This document shows positions 22,447 through 30,373 of a stretch of 34,765 bases of DNA, piece after piece; within the stretch, counting starts at the first letter, position 1; every line of letters starts with the position of its first letter. Under the pieces are notes generated by a model, which was given only the letters and a program-made list of their open reading frames with translations, made no database searches and was not told the DNA's origin. Source of the DNA: Fervidifonticultor sp964526945 (GTDB lineage Bacteria > Sysuimicrobiota > Sysuimicrobiia > Sysuimicrobiales > Humicultoraceae); contig CAZGNA010000009.1 in NCBI GenBank assembly GCA_964526945.1, positions 1-34,765 of the forward strand. Reading direction: 5' to 3'. A program made the position numbers and the translations under genes.

Positions 22447-23241
22447 TCACCTCACCGCGACGGGGCCACCGTCTGGCGCGAGCGCCGGTATCTCGTGGGC
22501 TTCCAGCGGTCGGCCAGGTTCTCCACGCGCGATGCGCGCCAGCCAGGGCTCCAGCCGCTGCAGCCAGTCGTCGATCTGCAGGCCGACGCGCGCGGGCGCA
22601 CAGCGCCGCAGCCGCTTGATGCCCTCGGCCAGCTTGACCCGCGCGCCGTGCAGGTTCCCCTTCTCGTAGTGATAGAACGCTGCGGCCACCAGGATGATCC
22701 CCTGGTAGCAGGGCCGGTCGGCCGCCGGCGCCCGGCGCCAGATCCCCTCGAAGAACTCGTGGCACTCGAAGAAGAGGCCGGCGTTGAACAGCACGGCGCC
22801 TCTGGCCGCTGCGGCGCGTCGGCCGCGCAGGTGCCGGCCGGCGTGCCCTGTCCGCAGCGCCTGCCACGTCTGCAGCGCGAGGGCCAGGCGCTGGGCGTGG
22901 CGTTGCGCGTAGGCCCGGTGGGCGGCGTAGGCCTGCGGGACGACCAGGGTCCCCTGGTCGCGCACGAGCAGGCCGTCGCGCAGCAGGCGACGCAGGCCTG
23001 CAGCGGTCGGCCCAGGGGTCCGGACAATGGCGGCGTCGTTGAGCGAGACCGCCGCCCACAGGGCCGACAGGTGCGCCGCCGCGGCGCGCGCCGCCGGGCG
23101 CCCGCGCAAGGCATCGAGGGCCAGCGCGCTGAGCGTGTGCTTCAGCCGGACGTAGCTCCCGGCAGGCGCCGCCGGTCCGGTGCGGGGAGAGGGTGCGGGT
23201 GGCACCGCGTGTGACGGGCCGGACGGCGTGGGCCCGGGCAT
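22447..23241 (-). CDS. DUF309 domain protein with N-terminal extension
   Basis: A 264-aa protein. The C-terminal half is a clear DUF309 domain: FNAGLFFECHEFFEGIWR, YQGIILVAAAFYHYEKGN and GARVKLAEGIKRL. This is a compact helical bundle whose biochemical function is unknown. The N-terminal 110-130 residues are unrelated to that domain. After a Pro-rich start they contain a segment (AAIVRTPGPTAAGLRRLLRDGLLV) that could be a small winged helix. It is the last gene of the TRAP operon, starting at ATG 23241 only 3 bp after the DUF1844 stop. Confidence 0.82.
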   Translation of the reverse strand: MPGPTPSGPSHAVPPAPSPRTGPAAPAGSYVRLKHTLSALALDALRGRPAARAAAAHLSALWAAVSLNDAAIVRTPGPTAAGLRRLLRDGLLVRDQGTLVVPQAYAAHRAYAQRHAQRLALALQTWQALRTGHAGRHLRGRRAAAARGAVLFNAGLFFECHEFFEGIWRRAPAADRPCYQGIILVAAAFYHYEKGNLHGARVKLAEGIKRLRRCAPARVGLQIDDWLQRLEPWLARIARGEPGRPLEAHEIPALAPDGGPVAVR

Positions 23242-23244
23242 GGT

Positions 23245-23559
23245 CTACTGCGCCCGGCTCTTCTGCTCGACGAAGTTCAACCGCAGGTTGGTGATGAGGG
23301 TCTCGACCTCCCGCCGGTCGCGCTCGCCGACGCGCGGCCGCAGTACCTCGGCCAGGGCCGCGGCGGCGTCGATGGCGAGCTGCGCGTCGTCCAGCCGGCG
23401 TTCCACCTTGCCGCTCGAAGGGTCGGGGACCAGGCCCAGGTGCTGCCAGGCGCGTGCGGCGAGCACGTTCAGGAACGTCTGGACGAGGTCGAGTACCGGA
23501 GGCTGCGCAGTTTCCGCCGCGGTCCCCTCCGCGTCGGTGCGCTCGTGCTCGTCTCCCAT
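23245..23559 (-). CDS. DUF1844 family small protein
   Basis: A 104-aa protein. The core VLDLVQTFLNVLAARAWQHLGLV, then LDDAQLAIDAAAALAEVLRPRV and VETLITNLRLNFVEQ, matches the DUF1844 pattern (short helical protein, function unknown). ATG 23559 has GGGGTGAG about 5 nt upstream. A GTG at 23568 would overlap the TRAP stop (GTGA) and adds three residues. It lies between the TRAP permease and DUF309 genes. Confidence 0.8.
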   Translation of the reverse strand: MGDEHERTDAEGTAAETAQPPVLDLVQTFLNVLAARAWQHLGLVPDPSSGKVERRLDDAQLAIDAAAALAEVLRPRVGERDRREVETLITNLRLNFVEQKSRAQ

Positions 23560-23564
23560 GGTGC

Positions 23565-25616
23565 TCACCCCCGCGTCGCCGCCACCGGTCGGGTGCGCGT
23601 GAGCCACTGCACGATCCCCACGGCCAGCACCGCCGCGATCGCCACCAGGTCCTGCGCGCCGGCCGGGTAGATCAACACCAGGCCAGCCGCGGCGAGGACG
23701 AGCCGTTCCGGCATCGTGGCCTGCCGGAGGAACCAGCCCGTGAGCGCGCCGGCCAGCGCCACGAGCCCGAAGACGGCGGTCGTCGTCACCTGGGCGACGA
23801 CCGGCCACGGCGCCTGCAGGAGCAGGCCCACGCCGTCCTGGTGGATCGTGAACATGAACGGCACCACGAACGCCGGCAGCGTGTACTTCCACGCCATCAT
23901 CATCGTCCGGAACGGCCGGCCGCCCGTCAACGCCGCCGCAGCCAGCGGCGACAGGCCCACGGGGGGCGAGACCTCGGAGAGGATGGCGTAGTAGAAGATG
24001 AACATGTGCGCGGCGAGTTCGGGGACACCGAGTTTGGTCATGGCCGGCGCGACGATCACCGCCGCGATGATGTAGGTGGCCGTGATGGGCAGGGCCAGGC
24101 CCAGGACCCACAGGGCCAGGGCCGCGTAGACCAACGTGGGCAGCAGGCGCCCGCCGGCGTAGGTGATGATGATGTCCGAGACCTTGAGCCCCAGGCCGGT
24201 GAGGTTCACCACGCCCACGATCAGGCCCGCAGCCGCGCACGTGACGGCCACGCTGAGCACCTGGCGGCTGCCGGCGTCCAGCGCGCCGATCAGCCCGCGC
24301 GGGTCGAGCACCCGGCGGCCCAGGCGCAGGCCGCCGGCCAGGAGCCCGTGGGAGGGCACCCCGTCGCTGCCGCCCGCCGCCACCGGCCGCCACCGCACCA
24401 ACGAGGTCTCGGGCCGCAGGAAGCTCGTGAGGATCGCAAGCCCGATGGCCCAGATCACGGCCTTGATGGCGGTGAAGCCGATCACCATGAACAGCGGGAT
24501 CACCACCAGCGACGACAGCAGGTACCAGTAGCGCAGTACCAGCGCCCGCGCCTCGCCCGCCGGGATCTCCACCGCGCGCAGCCCCATGCGCCGCGCGTCG
24601 AACTCGATCATCAGCATGATCGAGAAGTAGTAGAGGAACGTCGGCACGATGGTCATCACGAGGACCTGCAGGTAGGAGATCTTGAGGATCTCGGCGATGA
24701 TGAACGCGGCCGCGCCGAGGATCGGCGGCGAGATCACCGCGCCGATGCCGCCGGCCGACAGCAACCCGCCCGCGGACTCGGGGTCGTAGCCGGCCCGCTT
24801 CAGTAGGGGGTAGGTAATGGCCCCGACAGTGACCGTGGTGGCGACGCCGCTGCCCGAGGGGCCGCCCAGCAGGAACGACGCGATGGTGGTCGCCTGGCCC
24901 GGCGCCGTCCGCCGGCCGCGGGTGAGGGCCAGGGCCAGGTCCACGAAGAACCGACCCGCGCCCGAGGCCTCGAGCACCGCGCCGTAGATCGTGAAGAGGA
25001 TGATGAACGTCGCCGAGACCTCCAGCGGCACGCCGAAGATCCCCTCGAGCGTGATGTAGAGCTGGCCGACGACGCGCACCAGGTCGTAGCCGCGGTGCGT
25101 CCAGGGCTCGGGCAGCCAGGGGCCGACGAAAGCGTAGACCAGGAAGGCGATCACGACCAGCAGCAGGGCGTTGCCGACGGTGCGCCGCGTGGCCTCCAGC
25201 ACCAGCAGGATGGTCACGATGCCAAACAGCATGTCCAGGGACGTGGGGACGTACGCGCGGTAGATAAACGCCTCGAAGTCCACGAGGATGTAGCCCAGGG
25301 CGACCAGGGCAGCCGCCGCCAGCACCAAGTCCCACCAGGTCGGCGCAGCCCGGGCCAGTGACTTCCGCGTGCCCGGGTAGAGCAGGAAGCACAGGACCAG
25401 CACGAACATCAGGTGCCGCACGAGGTGGATCTGGCGGACGAACGGGACGGTGGCCGCGTAGAGGTGGTAGAGCGCCATGGCCACGCCGATGGCGACCGCC
25501 AGCGTGCCCCACCAGCCGCCCAGGCGCCGGGTCTTGCCCTCGTACTCCTCGACGATCTCCTTGAGCTCGGCCTCGGACTTCGCGAGCTCGGGTGCGTGCG
25601 CGTCAGGTGGTGTCAT
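23565..25616 (-). CDS. TRAP transporter fused permease subunit (DctQM-type, TAXI class)
   Basis: A 683-aa inner-membrane protein. After a charged cytosolic N-terminus (about 40 residues) there are four or five helices equivalent to the small DctQ subunit, then a long DctM-like body with about a dozen hydrophobic segments. Markers include GGPSGSGVATTVTVGAITYPLLKRAG, GGIGAVISPPILGAAAFIIAE, LPITATYIIAAVIVAP and SEVSPPVGLSPLAAAAL. This is the fused arrangement typical of TAXI-TRAP importers, which use an ion gradient rather than ATP. ATG 25616 has GAGGAG at good spacing and overlaps the stop of a 25-codon leader ORF (ATGA). Confidence 0.93.
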   Translation of the reverse strand: MTPPDAHAPELAKSEAELKEIVEEYEGKTRRLGGWWGTLAVAIGVAMALYHLYAATVPFVRQIHLVRHLMFVLVLCFLLYPGTRKSLARAAPTWWDLVLAAAALVALGYILVDFEAFIYRAYVPTSLDMLFGIVTILLVLEATRRTVGNALLLVVIAFLVYAFVGPWLPEPWTHRGYDLVRVVGQLYITLEGIFGVPLEVSATFIILFTIYGAVLEASGAGRFFVDLALALTRGRRTAPGQATTIASFLLGGPSGSGVATTVTVGAITYPLLKRAGYDPESAGGLLSAGGIGAVISPPILGAAAFIIAEILKISYLQVLVMTIVPTFLYYFSIMLMIEFDARRMGLRAVEIPAGEARALVLRYWYLLSSLVVIPLFMVIGFTAIKAVIWAIGLAILTSFLRPETSLVRWRPVAAGGSDGVPSHGLLAGGLRLGRRVLDPRGLIGALDAGSRQVLSVAVTCAAAGLIVGVVNLTGLGLKVSDIIITYAGGRLLPTLVYAALALWVLGLALPITATYIIAAVIVAPAMTKLGVPELAAHMFIFYYAILSEVSPPVGLSPLAAAALTGGRPFRTMMMAWKYTLPAFVVPFMFTIHQDGVGLLLQAPWPVVAQVTTTAVFGLVALAGALTGWFLRQATMPERLVLAAAGLVLIYPAGAQDLVAIAAVLAVGIVQWLTRTRPVAATRG

Positions 25617-25639
25617 CCTCGACTCCTCGGTGGTCGCAC
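25594..25639. repeat. Duplicated start region of TRAP permease gene, copy A
   Basis: About 46 bp covering the ribosome-binding site, ATG and first 8-9 codons of the TRAP permease is repeated 74 bp away at 25668-25713. The central 34 bp differ at three positions. Confidence 0.88.
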
Positions 25640-25690
25640 CGGTGGCCGCATGGTGACGTGGGCGTCCGCGTGTCCGTCGGCTGGTGTCAT
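25613..25690 (-). CDS. 25-aa leader ORF created by duplication of the TRAP permease start
   Basis: ATG 25690 has the same GAGGAG ribosome-binding site as the TRAP permease and begins MTPADGHAD, close to the permease's own MTPPDAHAP. It continues in a different frame and stops at TGA 25615-25613, overlapping the permease ATG (ATGA). Translation through it could feed ribosomes to the permease start by coupling. It could equally be non-functional debris. Confidence 0.45.
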   Translation of the reverse strand: MTPADGHADAHVTMRPPVRPPRSRG

Positions 25691-25713
25691 GCTCGACTCC
25701 TCGGTGGTCCCAC
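25668..25713. repeat. Duplicated start region of TRAP permease gene, copy B
   Basis: Upstream copy. The 74-bp offset puts its ATG out of frame with the permease, so it opens a short separate ORF rather than extending the protein. Confidence 0.88.
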
Positions 25714-25757
25714 AGTGGCGGCCGCGATCGTGCTGGCCTGCGCGCCGATGGCGCGTG

Positions 25758-26186
25758 CTACTCCCGGGGTGGAGCTGGCCGCCGCCAGAGGAGAGCGCCC
25801 CGGGCCTGGCGGGCCGCGGCGATCCGCACGGCCTGGCCCGTGCCCGCGCGGTAGAGCGCCAGGGTCGTGCCGTCGACCACCAGCCGCTGCTGGCCGGTCG
25901 GCCCGATCCGCGTCACCAGCGACGCCAGCCGCACCGGCTGGGGCGGCGCCGCCGCCAGCCACCCCTCCCGCCGCGCGTAGGGCGGGTCCATGCGCAGGTA
26001 CTCGAACACCGCCTCCGCCGGCGCGAGCACCTCGACCAGCCGCAGCGTCGCGCCCTCGACGGTGAACCGCTCGATCACCGGGACCCGGAAGAGCGAACTG
26101 GTGTAGCGCAGGTCGACCACCGTGCCGTCGTGCACAGGCAGCCGCCACAGGAGCCGGCCGGTGTCGGCGTCGGTCACCTCGAGCAC
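25758..26186 (-). CDS. DUF1850 protein of the TAXI-TRAP operon
   Basis: A 142-aa protein matching the DUF1850 pattern: LEVTDADTGRLLWRLPVHDGTVVDLRYTSSLFRVPVIERF, then an acidic loop and a basic C-terminus. DUF1850 genes commonly lie between the TAXI binding protein and the fused TRAP permease, as here, and are presumed to assist that transporter at the outer face of the membrane. The annotated GTG 26186 leaves no export signal. In-frame codons upstream encode RRLGVAAGVVALAATLLSPTQ, a good signal peptide, but offer only CTG (26252 or 26243) as a start, near a GAGGAG box. The true start is therefore unresolved. Confidence 0.72.
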   Translation of the reverse strand: MLEVTDADTGRLLWRLPVHDGTVVDLRYTSSLFRVPVIERFTVEGATLRLVEVLAPAEAVFEYLRMDPPYARREGWLAAAPPQPVRLASLVTRIGPTGQQRLVVDGTTLALYRAGTGQAVRIAAARQARGALLWRRPAPPRE

Positions 26187-26269
26187 CTGCGTCGGGGAGA
26201 GCAGCGTCGCGGCGAGGGCGACGACCCCCGCCGCGACGCCCAGTCTCCTCAGGCGCCCCGGGCCTGGCC

Positions 26270-26289
26270 GGCCGCGTCCGTGCGCGGCC
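26270..26289 (-). terminator. Intercistronic hairpin after the TAXI binding-protein gene
   Basis: GGCCGCG (26270-26276) and CGCGGCC (26283-26289) form a perfect 7-bp stem with a 6-nt loop. A longer imperfect outer stem is possible between GCGCC...CGGGC near 26253-26262 and GCCCGGGCGC near 26321-26330. It lies just downstream of the binding-protein stop. Confidence 0.4.
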
Positions 26290-26328
26290 CCGTCTCCGCG
26301 AACCGCCCCTGCACCACGCCCGGGCGCG

Positions 26329-27309
26329 CTAGAATCCTTCGACGCCGCGCTCCTTGAAGTAGCGGATGGCGCCGGGGTGGAAGGGCACGGGCGAGCGGCC
26401 GGCCGCCCCGATCAGGGTGATGTTGGCGGCCTCTTTGTGCACCCGTGCCAGTTCGTCGCGCTTCTCGAACAGCAGCTTCGTGATGCGGTAGGCGAGGTCG
26501 TCGCTGAAGTCCTGGTGGACAACCAACAGGTTCGCCACCCCGATCGTCGGCGCGTCGGCCGCCATGCCCGGGTAGAACTCCTTCCGGATGACGGCCCGGA
26601 AGTACAGGTTGCCCCACTTCTTCTGCATGGCCGGCAGCACCGCGTTGAGCGGTACGAGCTTGATGCGCACGCCGGGCGAGACGGCCAGGTCGAGCACGCT
26701 GGGCGTGGGCAGCCCGCCGCTCCAGAAGAAGGCCGCGATCTTGCGATCCTTGATGGCGTCCGCCGACGGCGCGGGTCCCAGGCGTTCCTTGCGGATGTCG
26801 CGGTCGGGGTTGAGGCCGGCGGCCTCGAGGATGCGCAGCGCCGTCAGCTCGGTGCCGCTGCCCGGCGGCCCGACCGAGACCGGCTTGCCCCGCAGGTCGG
26901 CGATGGTGTTGATGCCGGTCCCCTCGACGGTGACCAGGTGGTTGAAGTTGTTGTACAGCGGGGCCAGGGTACGGATCGGCACCGGCGCGCCGCGGAAGGC
27001 CTCCAGTCCCTTGTAGGCGTCGTAGGCCGTGTCGGCCAGCGTGAAGGCCAGGTCCGCGCGCTTGGCCTGGATCAGCCGCATGTTGTCGACCGACGCCGGG
27101 GTGACCTCGGCGGTGGCGGTGACGCCGGGCAGCTCCTTGGAGATGAGCGAGGCCAGCCCGCCGCCCAGGGGGAAGTAGACACCGCCCGTGGTGCCGGTCG
27201 CGATCGACAGCCGGACGGTGGGCCCGGCCGCCACGTGCGGCGCCAGGCTGCCCGCGAGGGCGGTCAGCAGGACGGCCACGCCCAGTGCGCCTGCGAGCGT
27301 TCGAATCAA
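26329..27309 (-). CDS. TAXI-family TRAP transporter substrate-binding protein
   Basis: A 326-aa secreted protein. A signal peptide covers residues 1-28 (LAGALGVAVLLTALAGSLAPHVAA). The mature start is VRLSIATGTTGGVYFPLGGGLASLI, the hallmark of TAXI (TRAP-associated extracytoplasmic immunogenic) proteins. It is followed by DLRGKPVSVGPPGSGTE and AFFWSGGLPTPSVLDLA. It binds an organic acid or amino-acid-like ligand and delivers it to the fused permease. The start is TTG 27309, 8 nt after AGGAGG. An ATG at 27316 is in a different, non-coding frame. First gene of the operon with DUF1850, TRAP permease, DUF1844 and DUF309. A TACAAT box at 27433-27428 (minus strand) could be its -10. Confidence 0.92.
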   Translation of the reverse strand: MIRTLAGALGVAVLLTALAGSLAPHVAAGPTVRLSIATGTTGGVYFPLGGGLASLISKELPGVTATAEVTPASVDNMRLIQAKRADLAFTLADTAYDAYKGLEAFRGAPVPIRTLAPLYNNFNHLVTVEGTGINTIADLRGKPVSVGPPGSGTELTALRILEAAGLNPDRDIRKERLGPAPSADAIKDRKIAAFFWSGGLPTPSVLDLAVSPGVRIKLVPLNAVLPAMQKKWGNLYFRAVIRKEFYPGMAADAPTIGVANLLVVHQDFSDDLAYRITKLLFEKRDELARVHKEAANITLIGAAGRSPVPFHPGAIRYFKERGVEGF

Positions 27310-27568
27310 CCGACATCCCTCCTTGTCGCGTGGCGTGATGTCCCGGTACTCATCGCCTCCAGGACCGTTTCCACCGGATCGTTCTCACGCGTCGCCAGGT
27401 AACGTCCCCGTGGGGTGGCGCGATCTCATTGTACCGGTCGGTGGCAGCCGCCACCACGGGGTGCGGCCAGGTCTCCGACACGACACCGCGTGGCAGGCCC
27501 CCGGTGCCCGTCCCCGCCGGGGCCAGGGAGGCGCCGCCCATGGCCAGGGGCACGGCGCCGGGATCCCG

Positions 27569-28435
27569 TCACGCGCCGGTACCCTCGAAGAGACGCCGCA
27601 GCCACGCCGACACGGCCTCGCCAAAGGCGCGAAACGCGTCTGGCGCGGTGTGCAACGTCGATGCCACTTCCTTGAGATCTATCCGGACGTACTCGTGCAC
27701 CAGCACGTTCCGAAAGCCGCCAGCGCCCCGCAGCCGGCCGTAGACCTCGTCGGGGAGGACGCCGCAGGCACGCAGCTCGCTGAGCAGCCCCTCGTACGTG
27801 TCGGGGGTCCGGTGGAACTGCGCCGCCAGGATGTGTTCGGCCACCTGGAAGACCAAGCCGAGGCCGGCCAGCAGCCCGCGTTCCACTGTCCAGCGCAGGC
27901 TGAGGTCGGCGGCCAGATCCTCGGCGGTGGCGTGTCGGTACTTCTCCAGCTCGTCGGCGACACGCTCCAGCTCGACCAGGGCTTGGGCGATCAGGTCACG
28001 GCGCAGGATCATCGGCGACATGCCTCCCGTAGCAGCGGTCAGGCGGATCCACCGCACCCTGTGGTCGCGGTAGCGACCGTAGACCGCGCGCTCGTACGCC
28101 GCGGCCTCGTGCGGGCTGGCAGGCCAGAGGCGCCGCCCAGTGGTGACCACTTCCCACTGGAGCAACGGCGACGCCTGGCGCAGGTCGACCAGATCGAGGC
28201 GGTCGGTCCCCAGCGCCGCGGAGAGGTCGGCGTAGACCGCGGGGAAGGAGAAGCCGCAGTCGGGCAGCACGGCCAGGTCGACGTCGCTGGCAGCTGTCGG
28301 ATCCCGGACGATCGAACCGAACACGTACGCCAGGCGCACCGGGTGCCGCCGCACCACGGCGGAAACCGCCTCCAGCCGCCGCTCGATGTCGGCCGGCAGG
28401 GGTTTCAGCCGCGCATGCCTCTCCTTCACACCCAT
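27569..28435 (-). CDS. Fused MntA-HepT type nucleotidyltransferase-HEPN protein
   Basis: A 288-aa protein joining both halves of an MNT/HEPN toxin-antitoxin pair. Residues about 15-110 are a minimal nucleotidyltransferase with GS (40-41) and the metal-binding D51 and D53 (VFGSIVRDPTAASDVDLAVL). Residues about 140-288 are a HEPN domain with RNVLVHEY, an exact RX4HXY motif (R242, H247, Y249), the ribonuclease site of HepT toxins. In two-gene systems MntA adenylylates the motif Tyr to silence HepT; a single chain would do so in cis or between copies. ATG 28435 is upstream of VKERHARL with GGAG nearby. Internal ATGs at 28021 and 28012 follow a GGGAGG box and could yield free HEPN domain. Not in an operon. 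Confidence 0.88.
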   Translation of the reverse strand: MGVKERHARLKPLPADIERRLEAVSAVVRRHPVRLAYVFGSIVRDPTAASDVDLAVLPDCGFSFPAVYADLSAALGTDRLDLVDLRQASPLLQWEVVTTGRRLWPASPHEAAAYERAVYGRYRDHRVRWIRLTAATGGMSPMILRRDLIAQALVELERVADELEKYRHATAEDLAADLSLRWTVERGLLAGLGLVFQVAEHILAAQFHRTPDTYEGLLSELRACGVLPDEVYGRLRGAGGFRNVLVHEYVRIDLKEVASTLHTAPDAFRAFGEAVSAWLRRLFEGTGA

Positions 28436-28675
28436 CGCTTCCGTCTCCGGGCCGCCGCCCGTCGCTGGCCCGGCGAACGCGTGGCGATCGGGAGTCTCCT
28501 CCCGCGGAACGCGGACGCCGGTGAGCCTCGCCGTGACGCTGCCGTGGTTCCATGGTACGACACGTGCACTGCCGGCGGGTAGCAGCACGGGGTCGCCGCC
28601 CGCCGGGCGCGCCCCGGCCACGGGCGGGGCCCTGGCATGGCGCCCACGCTGCCGGGAGGAATCCGCTGCCCCCTC

Positions 28676-28704
28676 TTGCCGGATACGCGCCGGGCCTCTA
28701 CGCT
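28676..28704 (+). promoter_or_regulatory. Putative promoter of the TPP riboswitch/permease unit
   Basis: TTGCCG (28676-28681) and TACGCT (28699-28704) are separated by exactly 17 bp. A start near 28711 would put the TPP aptamer about 15 nt into the transcript. The same TACGCT -10 is seen before tRNA-Ser. Confidence 0.55.
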
Positions 28705-28725
28705 GGGGGCAGACAACTACAGCAC

Positions 28726-28815
28726 GCGGGAGCTCGGGGAGCCGGGCTGAGAGGGTGGCCGTCCCGCCACCGACCGTCTGAACCTGAGCTGGGTAATGCC
28801 AGCGGAGGGAGGGGA
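28726..28815 (+). promoter_or_regulatory. TPP (THI-element) riboswitch
   Basis: The strand reads CTCGGGGAGCC, then GGCTGAGAGGG, a variable stem (GGTGGC...GCCACC), then ACCTGAGCTGGGTAATGCCA followed by GCGGAGGGA. These are the invariant blocks of the thiamine pyrophosphate aptamer in the right order. It sits directly upstream of the permease start at 28871 and should lower expression when TPP is plentiful. Confidence 0.96.
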
Positions 28816-28870
28816 TGCGTCAGAGCCGCCAGTTCGCCGGCGGCTCGTTGCGTGCGTTCGGGGGTGCGGC

Positions 28871-30253
28871 ATGGCGACGACGCTTGCGCAGCAGGCCGTC
28901 GATGCGGGGATCGCGCCCATCCCGGCCGAACGCCGGGCGCTGGGGCTGTGGGACACCTTCGTCCTGTGGGCCGACCTGGGCGTGAGCTTCCTCGTGATGG
29001 TGGTCGGAATGTTCCTGGTGCCGGGGCTGGGGTTGGGCCAGGCGCTGGTGGCCATCGTGGTGGGCGCGGTCATCGGCAACGCGCTGCTGGGGTTGGCGGC
29101 AGCCATCGGCAGCGACGCCGGCGTGCCGACCATGGTGCTGTTGCGGGCGCCGCTGGGCGTGCGCGGGTCGTACGCGCCGACGGTGCTCAACGTGCTCCAG
29201 CTGCTGGGGTGGGCGGCCTTCGAGGTCATCGTGATGGCGCAGGCCACGGACATGCTGATGGTGCGCTTCCTCGGGCTGCCGTCGGCCTACCGCCTGTGGG
29301 CGCTCGTCTTCACGGTGCTCACCGTGGTCATGGCGCTGGGCGGCCCGATCGTGGTGGTCAAGCAGTGGCTGGAGCGGTTCGCCGTATGGGCGGTGGCGGC
29401 CTCGACGGTGTGGATCACCGCGGCGCTGCTGGCGACTCACGACCTGCGGGCGCTGCTCGCCCGGCCGGCCACCGGCGAGATGTCGTTCTGGCTGGCGGTG
29501 GACCTGGTGGTGGCGATGCCCATCTCGTGGTTCCCGCTGGTGGCCGACTACAGCCGCCTGGCGCGCTCGCGGCGCGACGCCTTCTGGGGCACGGCGGTGG
29601 GGTACTTCGTCCCCCACGTGTGGTTCTACGCCCTGGGCGCGGCGCTGGTGCTGGCGGCGGGCGTGGCGTTCGACCCCCAGGCCCCCATCGCGCCGCTGCT
29701 GGCCGCGATCGCCGGGCTCACCGCGGGCTGGCTCGCGCTGCTCGTGATCCTGGTGGACGAGACCGACGAGGCCTTCGCCAACATCTACTCCACGGCCGTC
29801 TCGCTGCAGAACCTCTTCCCGCAGGCGTCGCGGCGGCGGCTTGTCCTGGGGATCGGGGCGGTGGTGCTGGTGGTGGCGTGGACCGTGCCGCTCACGCAGT
29901 ACGAGAGCTTCCTGCTGCTGATCGGCTCGGCGTTCGTGCCGCTGCTGGGGGTGCTGGCCGCCGACTACTTCGTCGTGTGCCGCGGACGGTACGAGGCTGC
30001 CGCGCTGCTGCAGCCCGGCGGGCGCTACTGGTTCCGCGGTGGGGTGAACTGGCCGGCCGTCGTGGTGTGGGCCGTCGGGGTGGGCGTCTACCTGGCGATC
30101 GCGGGGCTGCCGGCGCTGGGGGTGCGGGGGCTGGCGCCGCAGCTGGGCGCCTCGCTGCCCAGCTTCGGCGTGGCCTTCCTGCTGCAGGTGGCGCTGGGGC
30201 GCCTTGGCGTCCGGCGCATGCTTGCCCCGGCAGCCCCTGGGACGCGGGCGTGA
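28871..30253 (+). CDS. cytX: NCS1-family permease, CytX-like (probable hydroxymethylpyrimidine/thiamine precursor transporter)
   Basis: A 460-aa inner-membrane protein with about twelve hydrophobic segments. The family N-terminus is LWDTFVLWADLGVSFLVMVVGMFLVPGLGLGQAL, followed by GVRGSYAPTVLNVLQLLGWAAFEVIVMAQA and ISWFPLVADYSRLARSRRDAFWGTAVGYF. NCS1 permeases import cytosine, purines, hydantoin or thiamine precursors. The TPP riboswitch just upstream makes the CytX assignment, import of the HMP moiety of thiamine, the best reading. ATG 28871 is preceded by a GGGGG run. The in-frame ATG at 28796 lies inside the aptamer core and is rejected. No thiamine biosynthesis gene is adjacent. Confidence 0.88.
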   Translation: MATTLAQQAVDAGIAPIPAERRALGLWDTFVLWADLGVSFLVMVVGMFLVPGLGLGQALVAIVVGAVIGNALLGLAAAIGSDAGVPTMVLLRAPLGVRGSYAPTVLNVLQLLGWAAFEVIVMAQATDMLMVRFLGLPSAYRLWALVFTVLTVVMALGGPIVVVKQWLERFAVWAVAASTVWITAALLATHDLRALLARPATGEMSFWLAVDLVVAMPISWFPLVADYSRLARSRRDAFWGTAVGYFVPHVWFYALGAALVLAAGVAFDPQAPIAPLLAAIAGLTAGWLALLVILVDETDEAFANIYSTAVSLQNLFPQASRRRLVLGIGAVVLVVAWTVPLTQYESFLLLIGSAFVPLLGVLAADYFVVCRGRYEAAALLQPGGRYWFRGGVNWPAVVVWAVGVGVYLAIAGLPALGVRGLAPQLGASLPSFGVAFLLQVALGRLGVRRMLAPAAPGTRA

Positions 30254-30373
30254 GCGGTCGGGCCGGGCAGCGATACCATGTCACGGCCCCGATTCCCCCA
30301 CGCGGACGCCCGGCAGGCGGGGGTGCGCGGTCGGGTGGGACAGCGGGGGAGCGCCGCACGCAGTGGCCGGGGG

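Noticed and set aside
26249..27316. ATG-initiated frame overlapping the TAXI binding-protein gene, with the nearer ATG to the Shine-Dalgarno
   Set aside because: Its product is Arg/Gly-rich with no family features, while the TTG-started frame encodes a complete TAXI protein with signal peptide.
28796..28870. Extension of the CytX-like permease to the ATG at 28796
   Set aside because: That ATG is part of the invariant TAATGCCAG block of the TPP aptamer. The conserved protein starts after 28871.
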